The notes beneath the pieces are model-generated. The model saw nothing but the letters and a program-made list of their open reading frames with translations. It searched no databases and had not been told where the DNA came from. DNA of 64,000 nucleotides, taken from the NCBI GenBank assembly GCA_017607445.1, contig JAEVHH010000005.1:1493001-1557000 (forward strand). Reading direction: 5' to 3'. Position numbers and translations under genes: made by a program. Each line of letters begins with the position of its first letter. Position 1 is the stretch's first letter. The stretch comes from Histoplasma ohiense. Lineage: Eukaryota; Ascomycota; Eurotiomycetes; Onygenales; Ajellomycetaceae. Shown here piece after piece: positions 35,040 to 48,335 of the stretch.

Positions 35040-36371
35040 ATGTGGATTGTAAACTGGTGTATGTATATATTTACCTAACCCTCCTCCCCCTAATGAGCCA
35101 ACATGGCGATTTTGCCAGCTATGGCAGTTTCTGCTTTCCTACTCCTCCCCCAACGGCCAAGCTCCGAACGGCTGCCTCGCTCACCTTGCTGCTTCACACA
35201 AAATAACAGAAAACTGGAAACGAGTCGCCTGGGAGCCTGCGTAGTGCCAATATTTTGCGCCTATGGATGTATATATGAAGGGATGTTGATAGATAACTGA
35301 CATGATCTATGAGGTTTATATATAGTCTATGACATCCTCGCCTCCCTCGGGCTGCTGAACAAGCATGCCAAGCTCCTCTTCCTCGGTCTGGACAATGCGG
35401 GAAAAACTACGCTGCTGCATATGTTGAAGGTGGGTTGAGCTTTACACATTACATATATATATATTTGGTTTTGTTAGTGGGATTGGCGGACTTCGTGCTT
35501 TTTTCATCCTCACTTTTTCTTTTTCTCTTCGTTTTTGTTTCCCAGGAGAAATCGAAGAACAAAGTCACACTTTTGACATTGGGGGTGGTTTCTGTGGCTA
35601 TCGAAGAGAGGCATCGTTAGGTTTTATATTCTCTGGCGGTAGTTGAATAAGATGGAAGTTGGATGGCTCGCCAGGGGCTGTTTGCATAGAGTCATTGCCA
35701 TTTACTAACACATCTCTTTTTCATAGAATGATCGAGTCGCCATTCTGCAACCCACCGCACATCCCACATCCGAAGAACTAGCTATTGGTAACAACAGATT
35801 CACAACATTCGATCTCGGTGGTCATATGCAAGGTGATAACTCCTGTTCCTCCTTTATACATACATTAGCCATCTCTTTTCCCACCACCACTCACTAACGT
35901 AACACGTACGTTCTCCACAGCCCGTCGCCTCTGGAAAGATTACTTCCCCGAAGTAAGCGGCATCGTCTTCCTCATCGACGCCAAGGATCCCGACCGTTTC
36001 CCCGAAGCCAGGGCGGAGCTGAGCGCGCTCCTAGCTATGGAAGAGCTTGCCAAGGTCCCCTTCCTCATCCTCGGTAACAAGATCGATCATCCAGAAGCTG
36101 TACCTGAGGATGAGCTCCGCCACCAAATGGGCCTCTACCAGACCACCGGCAAGGGGAAGGTGCCTTTGGAGGGTATCCGGCCTATTGAATTGTTTATGTG
36201 CAGTGTGGTGATGCGACAAGGTATGTTGCAAACCATGAGCTTGTTCCTCCCTCTCCCCACCCCTCCTCCTTCTCTGCCGAAAGCAAAGCCAGTTCCGTAG
36301 CTAAGCTCATTTTTCATTCTTGCTCAATAGGCTACGGCGAAGGCATCAGATGGATGTCTCAATATGTCTGA
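35040..36371 (+). CDS. sar1: Small GTPase Sar1 (COPII coat assembly)
   Basis: Complete 189-aa Sar1, which recruits Sec23/24 to the ER membrane when GTP-bound. Exons are 35040-35058, 35326-35429, 35727-35832, 35921-36220 and 36331-36371, all GT-AG and in phase. The N-terminus MWIVNWFYDILASLGLL is the amphipathic membrane helix. Nucleotide-binding motifs are GLDNAGKT (residues 27-34), the switch threonine in HPTSEEL, DLGGH, NKID and CSVV. The C-terminus ends GEGIRWMSQYV. The first exon holds only six codons and one extra base, followed by a 267-nt intron, the longest in the window. Confidence 0.97.
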
Positions 36372-38502
36372 ATGCCAAAAAAGGACTTACGCGCCTGGAT
36401 TATAATCATCTTGTCATTTACCTGTTTCCGGGAACCTGCTCGTCCTGCGTCCGTCAAGTTTGCACATCTTGTGTGTTTTTTTCCCTCAGCCCATTTTTCA
36501 TTTTCTTATTTCTCTAAATCACTAAATCAAACCTTCGGGTTTCCCCGTGCCCTTCTCCTTTCCCCCGTTCTCTCACTCTCCCTGGTCTGTTGGATATGGC
36601 AAGAAAAAATATAAATTTCGGGAAAATGTCCTTTCTCCCACTCCTCCCCAACTCCAGATAAATTAATCACGCAATCAAACCATCTCATCAATCCACAAAT
36701 TGGCGGTTCCCATTTCTTCGCTCTCCACCCGACCCAATGTCGTTAGGCTTCCAGTACAGAAAATAAAAACACAGAAACCTTCTTCACATGTACAGTACTT
36801 TCTGCGTCTCAAAAGTCTCGCGACAAACAGCTCCTCCATTTTTTGTTCCCCATGGTTCACACCTTATCATTAGCTAGCTAACCTACTTACTAGTAGTGAT
36901 ATACAATTAAGTCCACAATCGTCCCTTCCCTTTTCCACCTCTTTACCTAATTAATTAATCAATGAATCAAAACATGCAGCAGAAACCCGACTTCTATTTG
37001 GTTCTAAAAATTACAAGTGCCTTTTTCGGGCTTTATAGTTTCGTTCCACTCTGTTCCATGGAAAATGGACGTGCGCGGCAGCTTGATATCGGCAAGATCG
37101 TCCACTCTCTGCTACATGGGTTTTGTAAATAGCTACTTTTTAGGGTTGGTTTTTTTTTTTTTTTTTTTTTTTTTTTGGGGGGGAGGGTTGAAAAGAATGG
37201 GGGCGTTGGGAAGAGAGAGAAAAAAATAACAATAATCTTTTTATAGGATTTAACAAGGTAATAAAAGCACCGTGTGTATCTATCATCTCCCTGGCCTGCC
37301 TGCTCAGAGCCGTTCTGTCGATACATAATAGAGTGATTCCACAAACCACCGCCCCCCCAATATCAGCTCAAAGACCCAAAATCCAAAGAAATGACGTAAA
37401 AAACAAGCAAGAAATGAAAAATATAAGGTCTTCACAAAGCCTAGCAATTCTGGGGGGAAAAAGGGATTTCTTGTTTGTTTGTTTGTTTTTTTTTTTTTTT
37501 GTTTTTGGTGCATTTCCGTATATCGAATGGTACAGACAGATACAACAACTGAAGGGAAGAGGTAAAATAGAGAAACGCAAACAAAATATAAGCGGGGCAG
37601 AATAGAATGGGGGGGGGGACGAAGGAACAAAATCAATCAGCTTGTCCATTTTGTTTTGGCATTTTTTGCTTTGCTCATTTGACACCTCGAATACCACCAA
37701 AAACACGCTGTGGGTACCGGGAGAGAAAGGTCCCTTCTCCTTTGGATAGGGGGGCCACGCGCGCGGAACGGAAAGCGGGAGGGAACGCGGCCAAAATACA
37801 CCCAACACGCTCGTTCTCTCTCTCTCCTCTCCCTTGATTTCTCGCTACAAAAGGGAGAGAAAGCAAAGGAAGGCAAAGTGAGGCGAAAGAGGACAGAAAA
37901 TGGGAATATTTGAAACTCGCGCACGTGCGGAGAGAGAGAGAGAGGAGAGAGTTGATAAGAGAAGGAGGGATGGAGGGGAAAACTAGAACAAGAATATTTT
38001 AAGACGACGACGACGGCGATTGATTATTATCAACTACATATGAGTTTTAAGGAAAAGTAGGAAAAAGGGAAAATCAAGTTACCGAATAAAGTAATTCAAG
38101 ACCTATTACTGAAGAGAAAATAGAAAACAAAAAAAAAATAAAAAACAAAACAAAACAAAACCAGAGGAGCGTACAAGAAGAATCAAGAAAAAGGCCATTT
38201 AAGAAGTCCAATACTCAGTTTCATGTCGATTAATCTGGTTCTTGAAAGAAATCGAGGCAAAAGGAAAGGAGGCGGGGAAGAAGGCGGCTCATGCATGCTG
38301 TTACTATTATTACTGATGTCGCTTGGTCGTGTTTGAATGTGAGGGAGGGGGATTGGCCGTCTCGTTTTCTGATGCCATTTTCCAGGTTATCCATCTCTCG
38401 TGCACGTGCGTGTTTTTGTTAGATCGAGGTGGGAAGTTTTGACTAGAGTTCTTATCTCCGCCCGAACCTGCTACAAATGGAAAAGCTCGTATGATTTCTT
38501 TC
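36372..38502. other. Convergent intergenic region with homopolymers
   Basis: Lies between the ends of sar1 (+) and the PP1 gene (-). It holds a T-run of about 27 at 37150-37176 immediately followed by a G-run, another T-run at 37488-37500, a G-run at 37610-37618 and purine-rich stretches at 37840-37960 and 38115-38160. No gene was recognised. Confidence 0.65.
37150..37183. repeat. Poly-T followed by poly-G
   Basis: About 27 T and then 7 G, in the convergent region past sar1. Confidence 0.9.
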
Positions 38503-39926
38503 TCACTTCTTCTTTTGTTTCCTAGGAGGAGTGATGGGTCTGCCACTGCTCATGCCACCGTAGACGTACTTTTGTTTCTTTTCGGCTGGTTTCAGGATCT
38601 GCGAGGGGGAAAGTTAGTGTTAGCTATTTTGGGTAATTTCATATGAATTTTTTTTTTTTGTGCGCGGGCTGCGATGCCGTGATATAAACAGGAGCCATCT
38701 TACCTGGAATGAACATAACAGGCTCTCATCAACGCTCATCATGGCTCCTGCGTTGTCGAATTCTCCACAATAGTTGGGCGCGCTAAAGAGTGTGACCAAC
38801 TGTCGTTTCGAGAAAAACTCATAGCCGTCCTCGACAACCTGATGGGCACGACATATAAGGTCCATATCGTGCTTTTGTAGGAATCGTGAAACGACGTCAG
38901 GTCCGAACGTGAATGACACGCCTCTATCGTTTTCGCTCCACCCAGTTATATCTTTATCTGGATCGGACCACAGAAGATCGCAAAGAAGACCGCAGTCAGG
39001 AATCTATATTGGTCAGCGGATCCTGAGCCTCGCAGAGCTCGGAGACTTCTGCTGCAAGAAGCCCCATGATTTTACTGATGTTAAATTGTGCAAAGGGGAG
39101 GGGTCGATGTAGAATTCGAACACTTACATCAGTAGGACGCATTACCCGGCGGATCTGCTCCATAGAGTTTAAGTCGGGACTTAGACCACCGTGCATGGTG
39201 AAAATTTTTTCGTCAATTATAGCAGCGATTGGCAGGCAATTGAAGCAGTCAGTGAACGTCTTCCACAGCTTGATGTTGTATCTCCGTTTACATTCATCGT
39301 AGAAACCGTAGATACGGTTGATCGACGCGCACTCATGGTTCCCGCGGAGGATGAAGAAGTTTTCTGGATATTTGATTTTGTATGCCAAAAGGAGACAGAT
39401 CGTCTCGAGCGACTGTTTACCTCTATCCACGTAGTCTCCAAGGAAGAGGTAGTTAGCTTCAGGAGGGAATCCGCCGTATTCAAACAAACGCAGGAGATCG
39501 TAGTATTGTCCGTGAATATCGCCGCATATCTACTTGTTGCTCATCGTGTGAATTAACCATATGTACTATTAAATTGCATGGCGAGATAGGAACGGCTTGA
39601 GAAATAAGTGTCTCCCCCCTACCGGCAAAGGCTACCGCCACCCATATTATCAAGATTGATACGACAAGCCAAAAAAAAAATAATAATAATAAAAACAAAA
39701 AATAAAAATTATAGGGCAAGAATATGAGAAATGGTCAGAAACAAACCTTTATGGGGGCTTCAAGCTCTAAAAGTATAGGTTGAGAGATGAAAATCTCCCT
39801 CGCCTTGGTGCAGAGATGGCGAATTTCAGACTCGAGTAATTGAACCTGCTTTCCCGGTCGACTACCCCTCACTTCCAACAGCCGGTCAATGATGGAATCC
39901 AGATCGATTTCATTCTGGTCAGCCAT
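38503..39926 (-). CDS. glc7: Serine/threonine protein phosphatase PP1 catalytic subunit
   Basis: Complete 325-aa PP1 catalytic subunit (yeast Glc7, Aspergillus BimG), needed for mitotic exit, glycogen control and polarity. Minus-strand exons are 39926-39747, 39529-39128, 39003-38704 and 38598-38503, all GT-AG and phase 0. Metal-binding motifs are GDIHG (residues 63-67), GDYVDRG (91-97) and RGNHE (122-126); D64, H66, D92 and N124 fall at the same numbers as in mammalian PP1. SAPNYCGEFDNAGAMM gives the C-terminal active-site loop. The C-terminal tail includes TPPRK, the CDK phosphorylation site of the family, and ends in lysines. Confidence 0.97.
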
Positions 39927-41342
39927 GTCTTGCCGCCGCTAGCAAGAAAATTATCCGAAAGGAACGTAACGGACACAATAGAAGGGAATGAGATCGATGG
40001 AGCTGGAGGGAGAAAAAAAATCCGAAGGGGAAAAAAAAAGATCGCAGCGGAGAAGGAGGGGGAGGGAGAAGACGGGGCTTTCGGAAAGCTTGGATATATC
40101 GGAGGAGTTCACGCAATCCTAGATATTCTACAGAGTCAGTAAACAAGTGGGACTTGAGATGGCTGTGTTGAAGTTGTATAAAGTGGGAATCAAGACGTGC
40201 TGGGGACTTTGGGGGTTGTGGGCGACGTTTGGTATGGAATAGGGCGAGCAGCTTACGAAGTAATATGACACGAAGGGGTAAAAAGGACCGTGGAGGACTG
40301 AGCCAACGTGCCTCCAATCCAGACTCCTCTCACGGATGCTGGCTAACGTCCTGAATATTTGTCCTGCGGTGGTGGGAGATATGGTACGGACTGCAGTCGA
40401 AGGGGAGTTGATAGAGATGGAGTTTGAGGGCGAGCTTTGGTGTGTCAGATCAACGGATGAGGCTCTATTCTGGGTTTTACCCACGCCAATATCCCAGACA
40501 AGATGGTAATAAGCGCGGCTCGGCCGATTCCCACGTCCTGCGATGAACGAAAATTTGGTTGTAGTAGATGGGCAAAAGCCTATCCGTAGTGTAGTCTAGC
40601 TGGATGTTGAAGATTTTATTTTTTCCGCGCGAGCGTGATGGATAATGGTGGCGGTGGTGCGATTGTTAGGTAGGCAATAATTATGATGCAGAGCAGTCTG
40701 TCCCGGCTAATGGAAAGCAGTCCAAAGGAAGTCTAAGTCTTTGATAGTAGCAAAGCGATAATGGAGTAGGTATTCAGCAGCAAAAAATACCGGTCGAGGG
40801 ACACTGATGGTGGTTGAGGCCAGGAGATGGTTAACAAGAGAGGTGATGGACTGGAGGTGGAGAGTTGAAACGAGTTTTGACTGGGCTGAAAGTTGGTAAG
40901 CGTTTGAGGAACGGGAACAGATACGCGCCCATTACATACGGTACGGTATGCATCAGTACACAACAATACTATTATCTTTCTCTCTACCAGATTGTATGTA
41001 CACAACCCATGTAGCAGAAGAAGATGAATATCCACAGAAATTATTATCTGGTAGCTATATTCTGTATAAATAAACTTATTATAGATAGATTGTCATTACG
41101 CCCTCTTCACACTTCTTGCTGCTAATGCTTTATTTATGTGTTGGTATTAGATGTAAGAATTCAACAGCAAGTGCTGACTGATACCGCATCTTACTGTCGC
41201 TGCTTCAAAAATCGCATATAACCAAAAGGTCAAATCCCCTTTTACGTTTACTTTCAGAAGGAAATTTTCATAAAATGAAGCAAGTCGCAGTTAAAGTAAA
41301 ACCAAAGGCCAGAGAAAAAAAATACAACCCAAAAAGGGTGAA
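39927..41342. other. PP1 promoter side and intergenic DNA
   Basis: About 1.4 kb upstream of the PP1 gene. Purine-rich sequence at 40000-40080 is probably the leader of the minus-strand PP1 transcript. Open frames on the minus strand at 39919-40317 and 40128-40484 do not give recognisable proteins. Nothing else was supported. Confidence 0.55.
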
Positions 41343-41413
41343 TGACGGTGCTGGGAATCGAACCCAGGCTGGCGCGGCCACAACGCGACGTCTTACCACT
41401 CGACCACACCGTC
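41343..41413 (-). tRNA. tRNA-His (GTG)
   Basis: The minus strand folds into a 71-nt tRNA without intron. The acceptor arms gacggtg and caccgtc pair perfectly, with discriminator A at 41343. The T-arm contains ggttcgattcc, the D-arm gtcgagtggtaagac. The anticodon loop ttgtggc sits between tcgcg and cgcgc, giving anticodon GTG; the extra 5' G of tRNA-His is added after transcription. A T5 run (A-run at 41331-41335 on the plus strand) follows within about eight bases and serves as terminator. Confidence 0.92.
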
Positions 41414-42155
41414 TGCTTGTTATTGGGCAGCCAGGTCCTCTTTTCATATATGAAATCTATACCCCAGCACATAGCTAAATATAGGAGAATTGGACCAAAA
41501 TACCAATTGGGTTTTGGGGACTGAATCTCCACACAGTCTCATACAAAATACGATGAGGTTTTGATATCACTTCAACATTGAACAGAGAGTGAATAGGCGC
41601 TGAACTTTGACTGTTCATTAACATCAACTGGGGAGAAAAAAACTTCATCTCGCAATAAAAATGAATCGTCATGTCATACATATTGCGCCTCCACGCCTAG
41701 CCAAATCCAGGTACCTGACACATCTAGAGGGTAGAGGCCCTGGCTAAATCCCCCCGCCGTGGTTGCTCTATATGCACCAATGCATAAGGAATGTAAAGAA
41801 TGATACACCGAAAAGAACCTGCCAAAAGTCCCTCGGGGTGCGTATAGGAAGACTTCGACTGGACGTTTACAGGAGGAGGGCCAACGACATTTGAGCCTAT
41901 TTTCGTGTATACATTAGCTCGACATCCCAAGCGGGCCATGGCATTAGGGGTAAGGATAGGGTTCTCTCAGCTAAACCAAGTAGCTTATTACGCCAGCCCT
42001 ATATGCTCCACAGAATAGGAAGCTCAACAAACAACTACAGCGCGAAAATTTTTAATAAAAGGAGAGGAAGATCCGATAAGTGCATATGCAAAAGAAAGGT
42101 AAATAACATATTTTATAGCCGCCAACCAAGCCTGTTAGATAAATTAACCACCTCC

Positions 42156-42194
<39 letters not shown>

Positions 42195-43137
42195 AAAAGA
42201 AATGGAAATGGAAAAAAATTATACAACCTCATTAACGCTTTCTGTTCCCAGAACCAAAAAGGTTGCCACAAAGAAAGAAAATAGCTAAAATAGAAAATGA
42301 ATAGAACGGTTTACCATGTGAAACGTCTCAGTAACCTTGAAGAAAAATTCGAAAAGGCCAAAAAGAATATAAATAATAATGAAAAAGAAAATACAGATAA
42401 AACACAAGACAGCAACAAACCGCCTCTCCAGTCCGTAAAAGTACAGTACAATAGCGGTCTAAAAGACTAAAAAGAGGACAAACCTCTTAATAGGAAATCC
42501 CGGGATAAGGCCTGAAATCTCGGGTTGTTGGAGAAAGGCAAATGAAGAAACAGGATCCCATCCAAATATCACATAGCGCCATTCACATGCAAGGCAAGAA
42601 AATAAAGCAAAATCAAGATCATACAGGCAAGAAACAACAGTGGTATATTTCATGCATAAAAAGAAAAAAGAGAAAAGAAAATGAACATGCAGACAAATAT
42701 ATCCCATTAGAGAAACCAGAAAGCTGCGACGTAGAAGGAAAAATAAAGGAAAGGAAAAGGAAAAAAAGAAAAAGAAAAGAAAAGAAAAGTGAGAAAAACG
42801 AAGATTTTGGTTAATAAAATGGCAAATTCCCGCTCCAAAACGACATTTTCCTCCTCCTTCTGTTTCTCGACTTCTTTTTTTATGGCACGTGGACGTTTTG
42901 TTTAGGAGAGAGACAGGATGGGGCAGCGACGTAAAAAAATCGGTCCGCCGGGGTTTTGCCATTTATTTCGTCGCGATTTGAAAATACAGTCTATACATCT
43001 CCATTCTTATATCTCATTTTTGCAAGATGGTATATTTTTGTTTTTCGGTTTTGATATTGCCGTTCTTCTGGGGGACGAGAGGTGGAGAGAAGGGGATGTC
43101 TGACCGGGTGAAAGAAAAGGGTCGATTCGTTTGACAT
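41414..43137. other. Intergenic region with an AC microsatellite
   Basis: Between tRNA-His and the LRR gene. It holds (AC)n at 42157-42192 and purine-rich A/G tracts around 42660-42800 in the 3' flank of the minus-strand LRR gene. No gene was recognised. Confidence 0.65.
42157..42192. repeat. (AC)n microsatellite
   Basis: About 18 AC units in intergenic DNA. Confidence 0.95.
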
Positions 43138-45647
43138 TTAGCCTACCGTTCGACCTCCAGTGGCGATGGCCTGGCTACTAGTCCTGGCGATGAGCGAGGG
43201 TCGAAGTGGTCCAACGGGGCTGTATTCCGAACCAACAACTGTATGAGAATTGATGTCCTTTTGTGAAGTGTCCCATGATTCATCACCTAGCACTGTCAAC
43301 CAGTTGGTTCCAACTTCGTGTTTCAATGCTTCGAGTCGTTGACGATACGAGTCCCCGTTGGCGTTCCAGTCAAGACTTTGAATAGCAGGGAGTAAATTGG
43401 GACTCTTTGTGGACTCAAAGATAGGATTGCATTGCGATTCTTTGGGGGTGGTGAGAGTAGTGATTGTGGTTCTCTGAGGTTGTTTGGCATTGGGAATTTT
43501 GGCCGATATCTTGTACGGACTTTTAAGTTGCTCAGTCGTAGCTACGGGGTTTGTAACTGGGTGTTCGGGAATAGGTTGTGGGAAAATAGTATCAACGGCT
43601 TTAGCGTCGGCCGCCATATGAAAAGGAGTATCGTCGGAAAGCTCGACGATTTTTCGCCTATAACTTTTTTTCCGCCTGGTAGAGCTTATTGCATGTTCCG
43701 CGTGAGCTGCAGCGACGGACCCTGATGTACCTGCACGAATAGCAGCTGCTGACGATGTGGCAAGCGGAATATCTTGGGTCTCATCCGAAGGATCGTCGCC
43801 TGGTCCAGAGTGACGAACAACGGGGCCTCCTTCTGGTTCTGCAACACGAGCGACAAGTTGTTTCCGTTCTGTATATCCGGGACCTGTGGTATCAATGATA
43901 ATGTCCTCAGAGAATCCTGGCGTTTGTCTGAATAGATTGAATATGGAAACCCTGTATTCAGAAAATGTTTTGGTGAAGGGATTCCCAGAGACCCAGATCT
44001 CACGTAGATATGGTATGCCAGTTAATCTGGCAATTTCAGTAGGATCACTGAGTTCGTTGTCTCGCAAATCAAGGCGCTCCAAAGACAATAATCGTTCGAT
44101 GCCTGCGAGGGATCGGAGACGGTTTCCTCTGAGATTAAGCGCAGTGATAGCAGGCAGCGGGTTCCTAGAAAGAGAATGGAGAGAGTCTATCATACAGTGA
44201 GATAGGTTTAAAGACCTCATAGCTGTCAAGGATGCAAGGCTATCTGGGATCTCGGTGAAAAGATTCCAGGACAAATCCAACGAATGGAGAGTATTAGCAA
44301 CAGGAGCAAGACTGGCAGCGCTGACGTTTGTCATCGAGTTGTCTGTCAAGCTAAGGTGGCGGAGGAATCGCCATTTGGATGGGGGAAGAATGCCAGCAGC
44401 CAATAAATTAGACATGCTTCTAGTCCTGTAGTGTGATGAGGCATCACTAGAATTGGAACTCCCAGATCCAGATCTCTTTACTTTAGAAGTTGTTCCTCTG
44501 CGACGAGACTGCTGTTTTGAACTATTGGGTCGCGTGGGTGAAATGCTTTCTGTCCGGCCAAGTCTTCTCCCACCTTCAGCGAACCCCCTGGTCATTGAGG
44601 TGCTGGCCTTCGGGCTGGAGCTTATACTGGAGCTTAGATCTACCACTGGCGACCCGGGTGTTGAAATGGATTTTGCCAGCTCCGATTTATTGGATGTTTG
44701 CCCGTTAGGAGAAGTAAGAACTGGAGATGATTGGTATTTAGAGGATCTCCGTCTCCGCTTGTCAAGGTCATCCAAAACGATTCCGGTCAAGAGGTCCGCA
44801 GGATCATCAATACTGGCGCGCTTGAGAGTAAGGGATCTTAACTGTTCAGCTAAGCGATCCCAACCACAAAAGGAGCGGAAATCTACATCGATAATCTCCA
44901 GAGCACTGAGGTTTTTAAACGAATAGAGTGGGACAGCAGTGTCAAAGGGGAACTCCTCGTATCCATGAATGAGACGAGCTCTGTGGTCCGGGGCAAGCCT
45001 CAAAAACGGGATTTTAGTGAACGCAGAATACAAATATTTTAGGTCATTCTCAATGGCGAGTTTGGCCTTTTCCGACTTGGAGACGGGGTCTTTAGATCCG
45101 AGGCCAAATGAGGACCAGAGCGAGCTCATACTGGACATGACACTACGCACACTGGATACCGAATGGATAGAGTCTCTGTCTCCAGCGGAGCGACGTGGTT
45201 TGCTCAAGAAAGACACATATGCGGACGAAGCCTCTGTATTGATGTTTTCCAAGCGAATGTTCATAGGACCAACGGGAATAGAAATATCCTCAAACCGGGA
45301 TAATAGATAGAAAAGATGGTGGCCAGTCAGCGTGAGTTTTGCAGGCTTAATGTTGTGGGATGTGAAACTCAGGGTGCCTAAGGAAAACGCAGCAGCCAGA
45401 GTGGAAGAGGTGGCGGAACGAGTGGAAGAGTCGGATGTCTTGGAAGATTGACGTTTCATTTGCAAGGCGTTGGCGAGGGCCTTTTCATGAGTACGGACAA
45501 AGCTGGCCAGATTCTATAAACACATTCAATCAGTTAACATGTAAACATAAGTCCTCGGCGAAGGAATGCGCCCCGAAGGGGGATTGCAGGAAACAGGGCG
45601 CTTACCTTAATGAAGAGCTGGCCATCTTCAGTGTTTAGTTTCTCCAT
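43138..45647 (-). CDS. Leucine-rich repeat protein (possibly LKB1-interacting-protein-like)
   Basis: About 805 aa. Exon 1 is 45647-45606 (14 codons, MEKLNTEDGQLFIK) and exon 2 is 45513-43138, joined in phase 0 by a GT-AG intron. The N-terminal domain (to about residue 240) is conserved-looking and includes KPAKLTLTGHHLFYLLSRFEDISIPVG and LRLAPDHRARLIHGYEEFPFD. A Ser-rich linker follows. LRRs begin around residue 390, with repeats such as LRHLSLTDN, LHSLDLSWN, MRSLNLSHC, ITALNLRGN and LERLDLRDN. They end with an LRR-cap-like stretch FSEYRVSIFNLF. The C-terminal part is low-complexity. The arrangement resembles fungal LRR proteins related to STK11IP, but this is from memory and tentative. A scaffold function is likely. 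A Gcn4-type TGACTCA site lies about 700 bp upstream. Confidence 0.82.
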
Positions 45648-46345
45648 AATGACGAGGTCACTGCCTAAGGAGTTCTGGGAACAGTGTCCGAAGGAGATAA
45701 AAAGAGAATTGCTCACTGACCGAACGAGGGTATGTGTGGGTGAGAGGACATTTTGAACAAATCTAAGCAGAGGGGGTGTGGCCGTGTTGTTGCAGCCAGG
45801 AAATGCGATGCGAGCAGACAGCTGCCACCAACACCAAATATCTTGATGATCTTGGGACCAGTTGGCGCTCTCCAATGCATACACACTTACACGCACACAA
45901 CAGAGGCTTTTGATGACTTTTTGGTGACTGAACCGCCAGGCTAAACAAACAGGAAACTCGAGGGCCGGGTTTCAGGGAACGCGTTGAGAAACGAGCAAGT
46001 GAAGAACCAAATTGACTACGCAGGAAGATTATGGCAAAGGCCGTGGGGGCACTGGTCAAAAGGTCACCTCTTTTGAGTTCATGTGCACAGGGTTCTCAGA
46101 AACTGGGCGGGGTGTTTTTGGGTTTGGTCACCGGGACAGTCCCAAAGGAAAAAGGTTCAGCAAAACAAAAACAAAAAACAAGGCAGAAGAAATTCAGGAG
46201 GAATGGTGGAAACGGACGCCCGTCTCTGGCCAGAGAAGATGGAATTTCACAAGTACAATACAAATATAATCAATCCAAGCACGATGCTGGACCGTGGGCA
46301 AACGGGGGAGAGAAGAGAAGGCCAGAGAATGGAAGGAATTAGGTT

Positions 46346-46370
46346 GGTTGACTCAACTAGGGAGTCAACC
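46346..46370. promoter_or_regulatory. Palindromic Gcn4/CpcA-like site
   Basis: Perfect 9-bp inverted repeat ggttgactc (46346-46354) and gagtcaacc (46362-46370) with a 7-nt spacer. It includes TGACTCA at 46349-46355, the consensus of bZIP factors Gcn4/CpcA. It lies about 700 bp upstream of the minus-strand LRR gene, the nearest gene on that side. Binding is inferred from the consensus alone. Confidence 0.45.
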
Positions 46371-48297
46371 CTGGAGGGGGAGGATGGAGAGAGGGAAGAG
46401 ATGATGGTCCCAGGATGATTCCTCCAACCGACCGGTCCACTGTTCACAGGAACCCAGGGTAAGAAAAAGAGAACAACAGGAAGAGAAGAGAAAGGAGAGA
46501 CGAAGCAGAGGAAAGGGGATGAGGCGGGAAAGATAAAGAGGTGCGGGATACTGAGCTACTGCTGCTGAAGGGGTGATCCGTCACTCGTCACGGCGTCGTG
46601 GGCTGTGAGTGCTGATGCTCGCGCTCCACAGTTCTGATTGGGGAACGCCGTGAGCAAGCAGCCAGCCAAATGGGAAGCATACACCGTGCATGGGACGAGG
46701 GATTTGTGGATGCAACAGGCTGCATACGGGCAGGATAGCGCCAGAGGCCCTGCCCCCTTGACACTAGCTGCTGCAAGCTCCCAACTTACAGCGTAGTGCG
46801 GCCTGCTCGAGTGGACCTCTGGCATATCACCGTCCTCAAGTGTCAACCGTCGCTGGCCTTAGCTTGCTCACTACTCCGTCCCTTATCAGTACAGTTTCTA
46901 CGACATGAACTCCTGCTATTCTACGGAGTACTCTGTACTACGTGCGGATTGCTATCTTAGCAGCGACTCCTGAGTGAACAATTTTCGGCTGGGTTGACTC
47001 CCATCTGGGCTAGGAACCAAACGATCACCCAAGCAATGATGGGGGAGTTTGGCTGGTCTGTCCAGTGTCCATGGGACCTGGGCTTGCTGTGGCGAGATAA
47101 GACGTCCTCAACCGTTAGCCTCCCGGCGGAAGCTAACATTGCCCATCATGGATGAACAGTTCAAAGAATAGGACAATTACCTTCATTCACGCGGCTAACC
47201 ACTGGAGGTACTGTACGATGGGAGTTCACGATGCAGATGATCGATCCTTGGATATCAAGATAACGCCCAGTGGCAGCAATTCTACTCATTCCCACATGGC
47301 CTGCCGATGACGATATCTACCTTACATATATCAATCACCTGGCTCATGGGAAATCTGTGTGTCGATCTTTTTGATTTATTCTAGTTCTCGTCGTCATCGA
47401 TGTAATCATATCATCAAATTGCGAGATATCTCGGTTAAATTACGCAGAGAGCGGTCGAAATTGATGGCCCTTTGTCCTCCTGGTAAAAGGGTTTTGTTTA
47501 TTATGATTTCCCTCTGACACGGACATTGTTTACAGATGACTCCAGTCACACAACGTTTAGTTACTCCGGGGCTTTGCCGGACTACCACAGACCAGGGGCT
47601 GTCTTTTTTTTGTTTATCATCAACTCGGCACCATAAACATTTTCCCTACCTTTGTTGATATTTAGATCTCCATCTGGCTTAGACATGTAATAATAACATA
47701 GCGAACCGTTGTTTGAAGCTTGCTCTGGGGAACCGCCCCGGTTCCAGATCAAGATGAAAAGAAATATGGCCGGTCCTGTGTGATAAAACGAACTGGTAGT
47801 TAGAACAGATGGGCCAGTCAGTATCCATGCATCCTGCCGTTTTTGACGGATTTTGAGTTGGCGCGGTTCCACAACTTGCGAAGTTGAAACGAGATCTTTC
47901 CCGCGCATTCCTTGCGCAACACTTCCGGGAGAAGTTAGTAAACAGTAGTCGAAGTTGCAGTCGACGTCGACATCGGAGTCGAAGTGGATAAAAAATGGTT
48001 TGATTCTCCCTAATGATGAATGGTCGGTTTTCACACGATCAGGATAAATGGAGAAAATCCACACCCCACAATTAATTAATTATTCGAGCCATAGTTCGCT
48101 CGATTGTCGCCCATGGTTTCCTTTGCTTAGATGTCTTTTTAAATGTGTTTTTCGCATCCATCCCGGGCCCGAGTTCGTTTGGTTCCTGTGGAGTCAAGTT
48201 GATTTCGCTTAACCATGGTAAAATTTTTCCCGAAGCCATTAAGACGGCTGGTAGAGAGACACAAGAATCCTATCAACCCACTGACCTTAAAAGAAAA

Positions 48298-48335
48298 CAC
48301 AAAAACAAAAACAAAAACAAAAACAAAAACAAAAG
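48298..48335. repeat. (AAAAAC)n hexanucleotide repeat
   Basis: About six units in the gene-free interval. Confidence 0.9.

Noticed and set aside
47582..48064. 160-codon minus-strand open frame
   Set aside because: It starts with GTG, shows no recognisable family features, and the nearest ATG is far inside.
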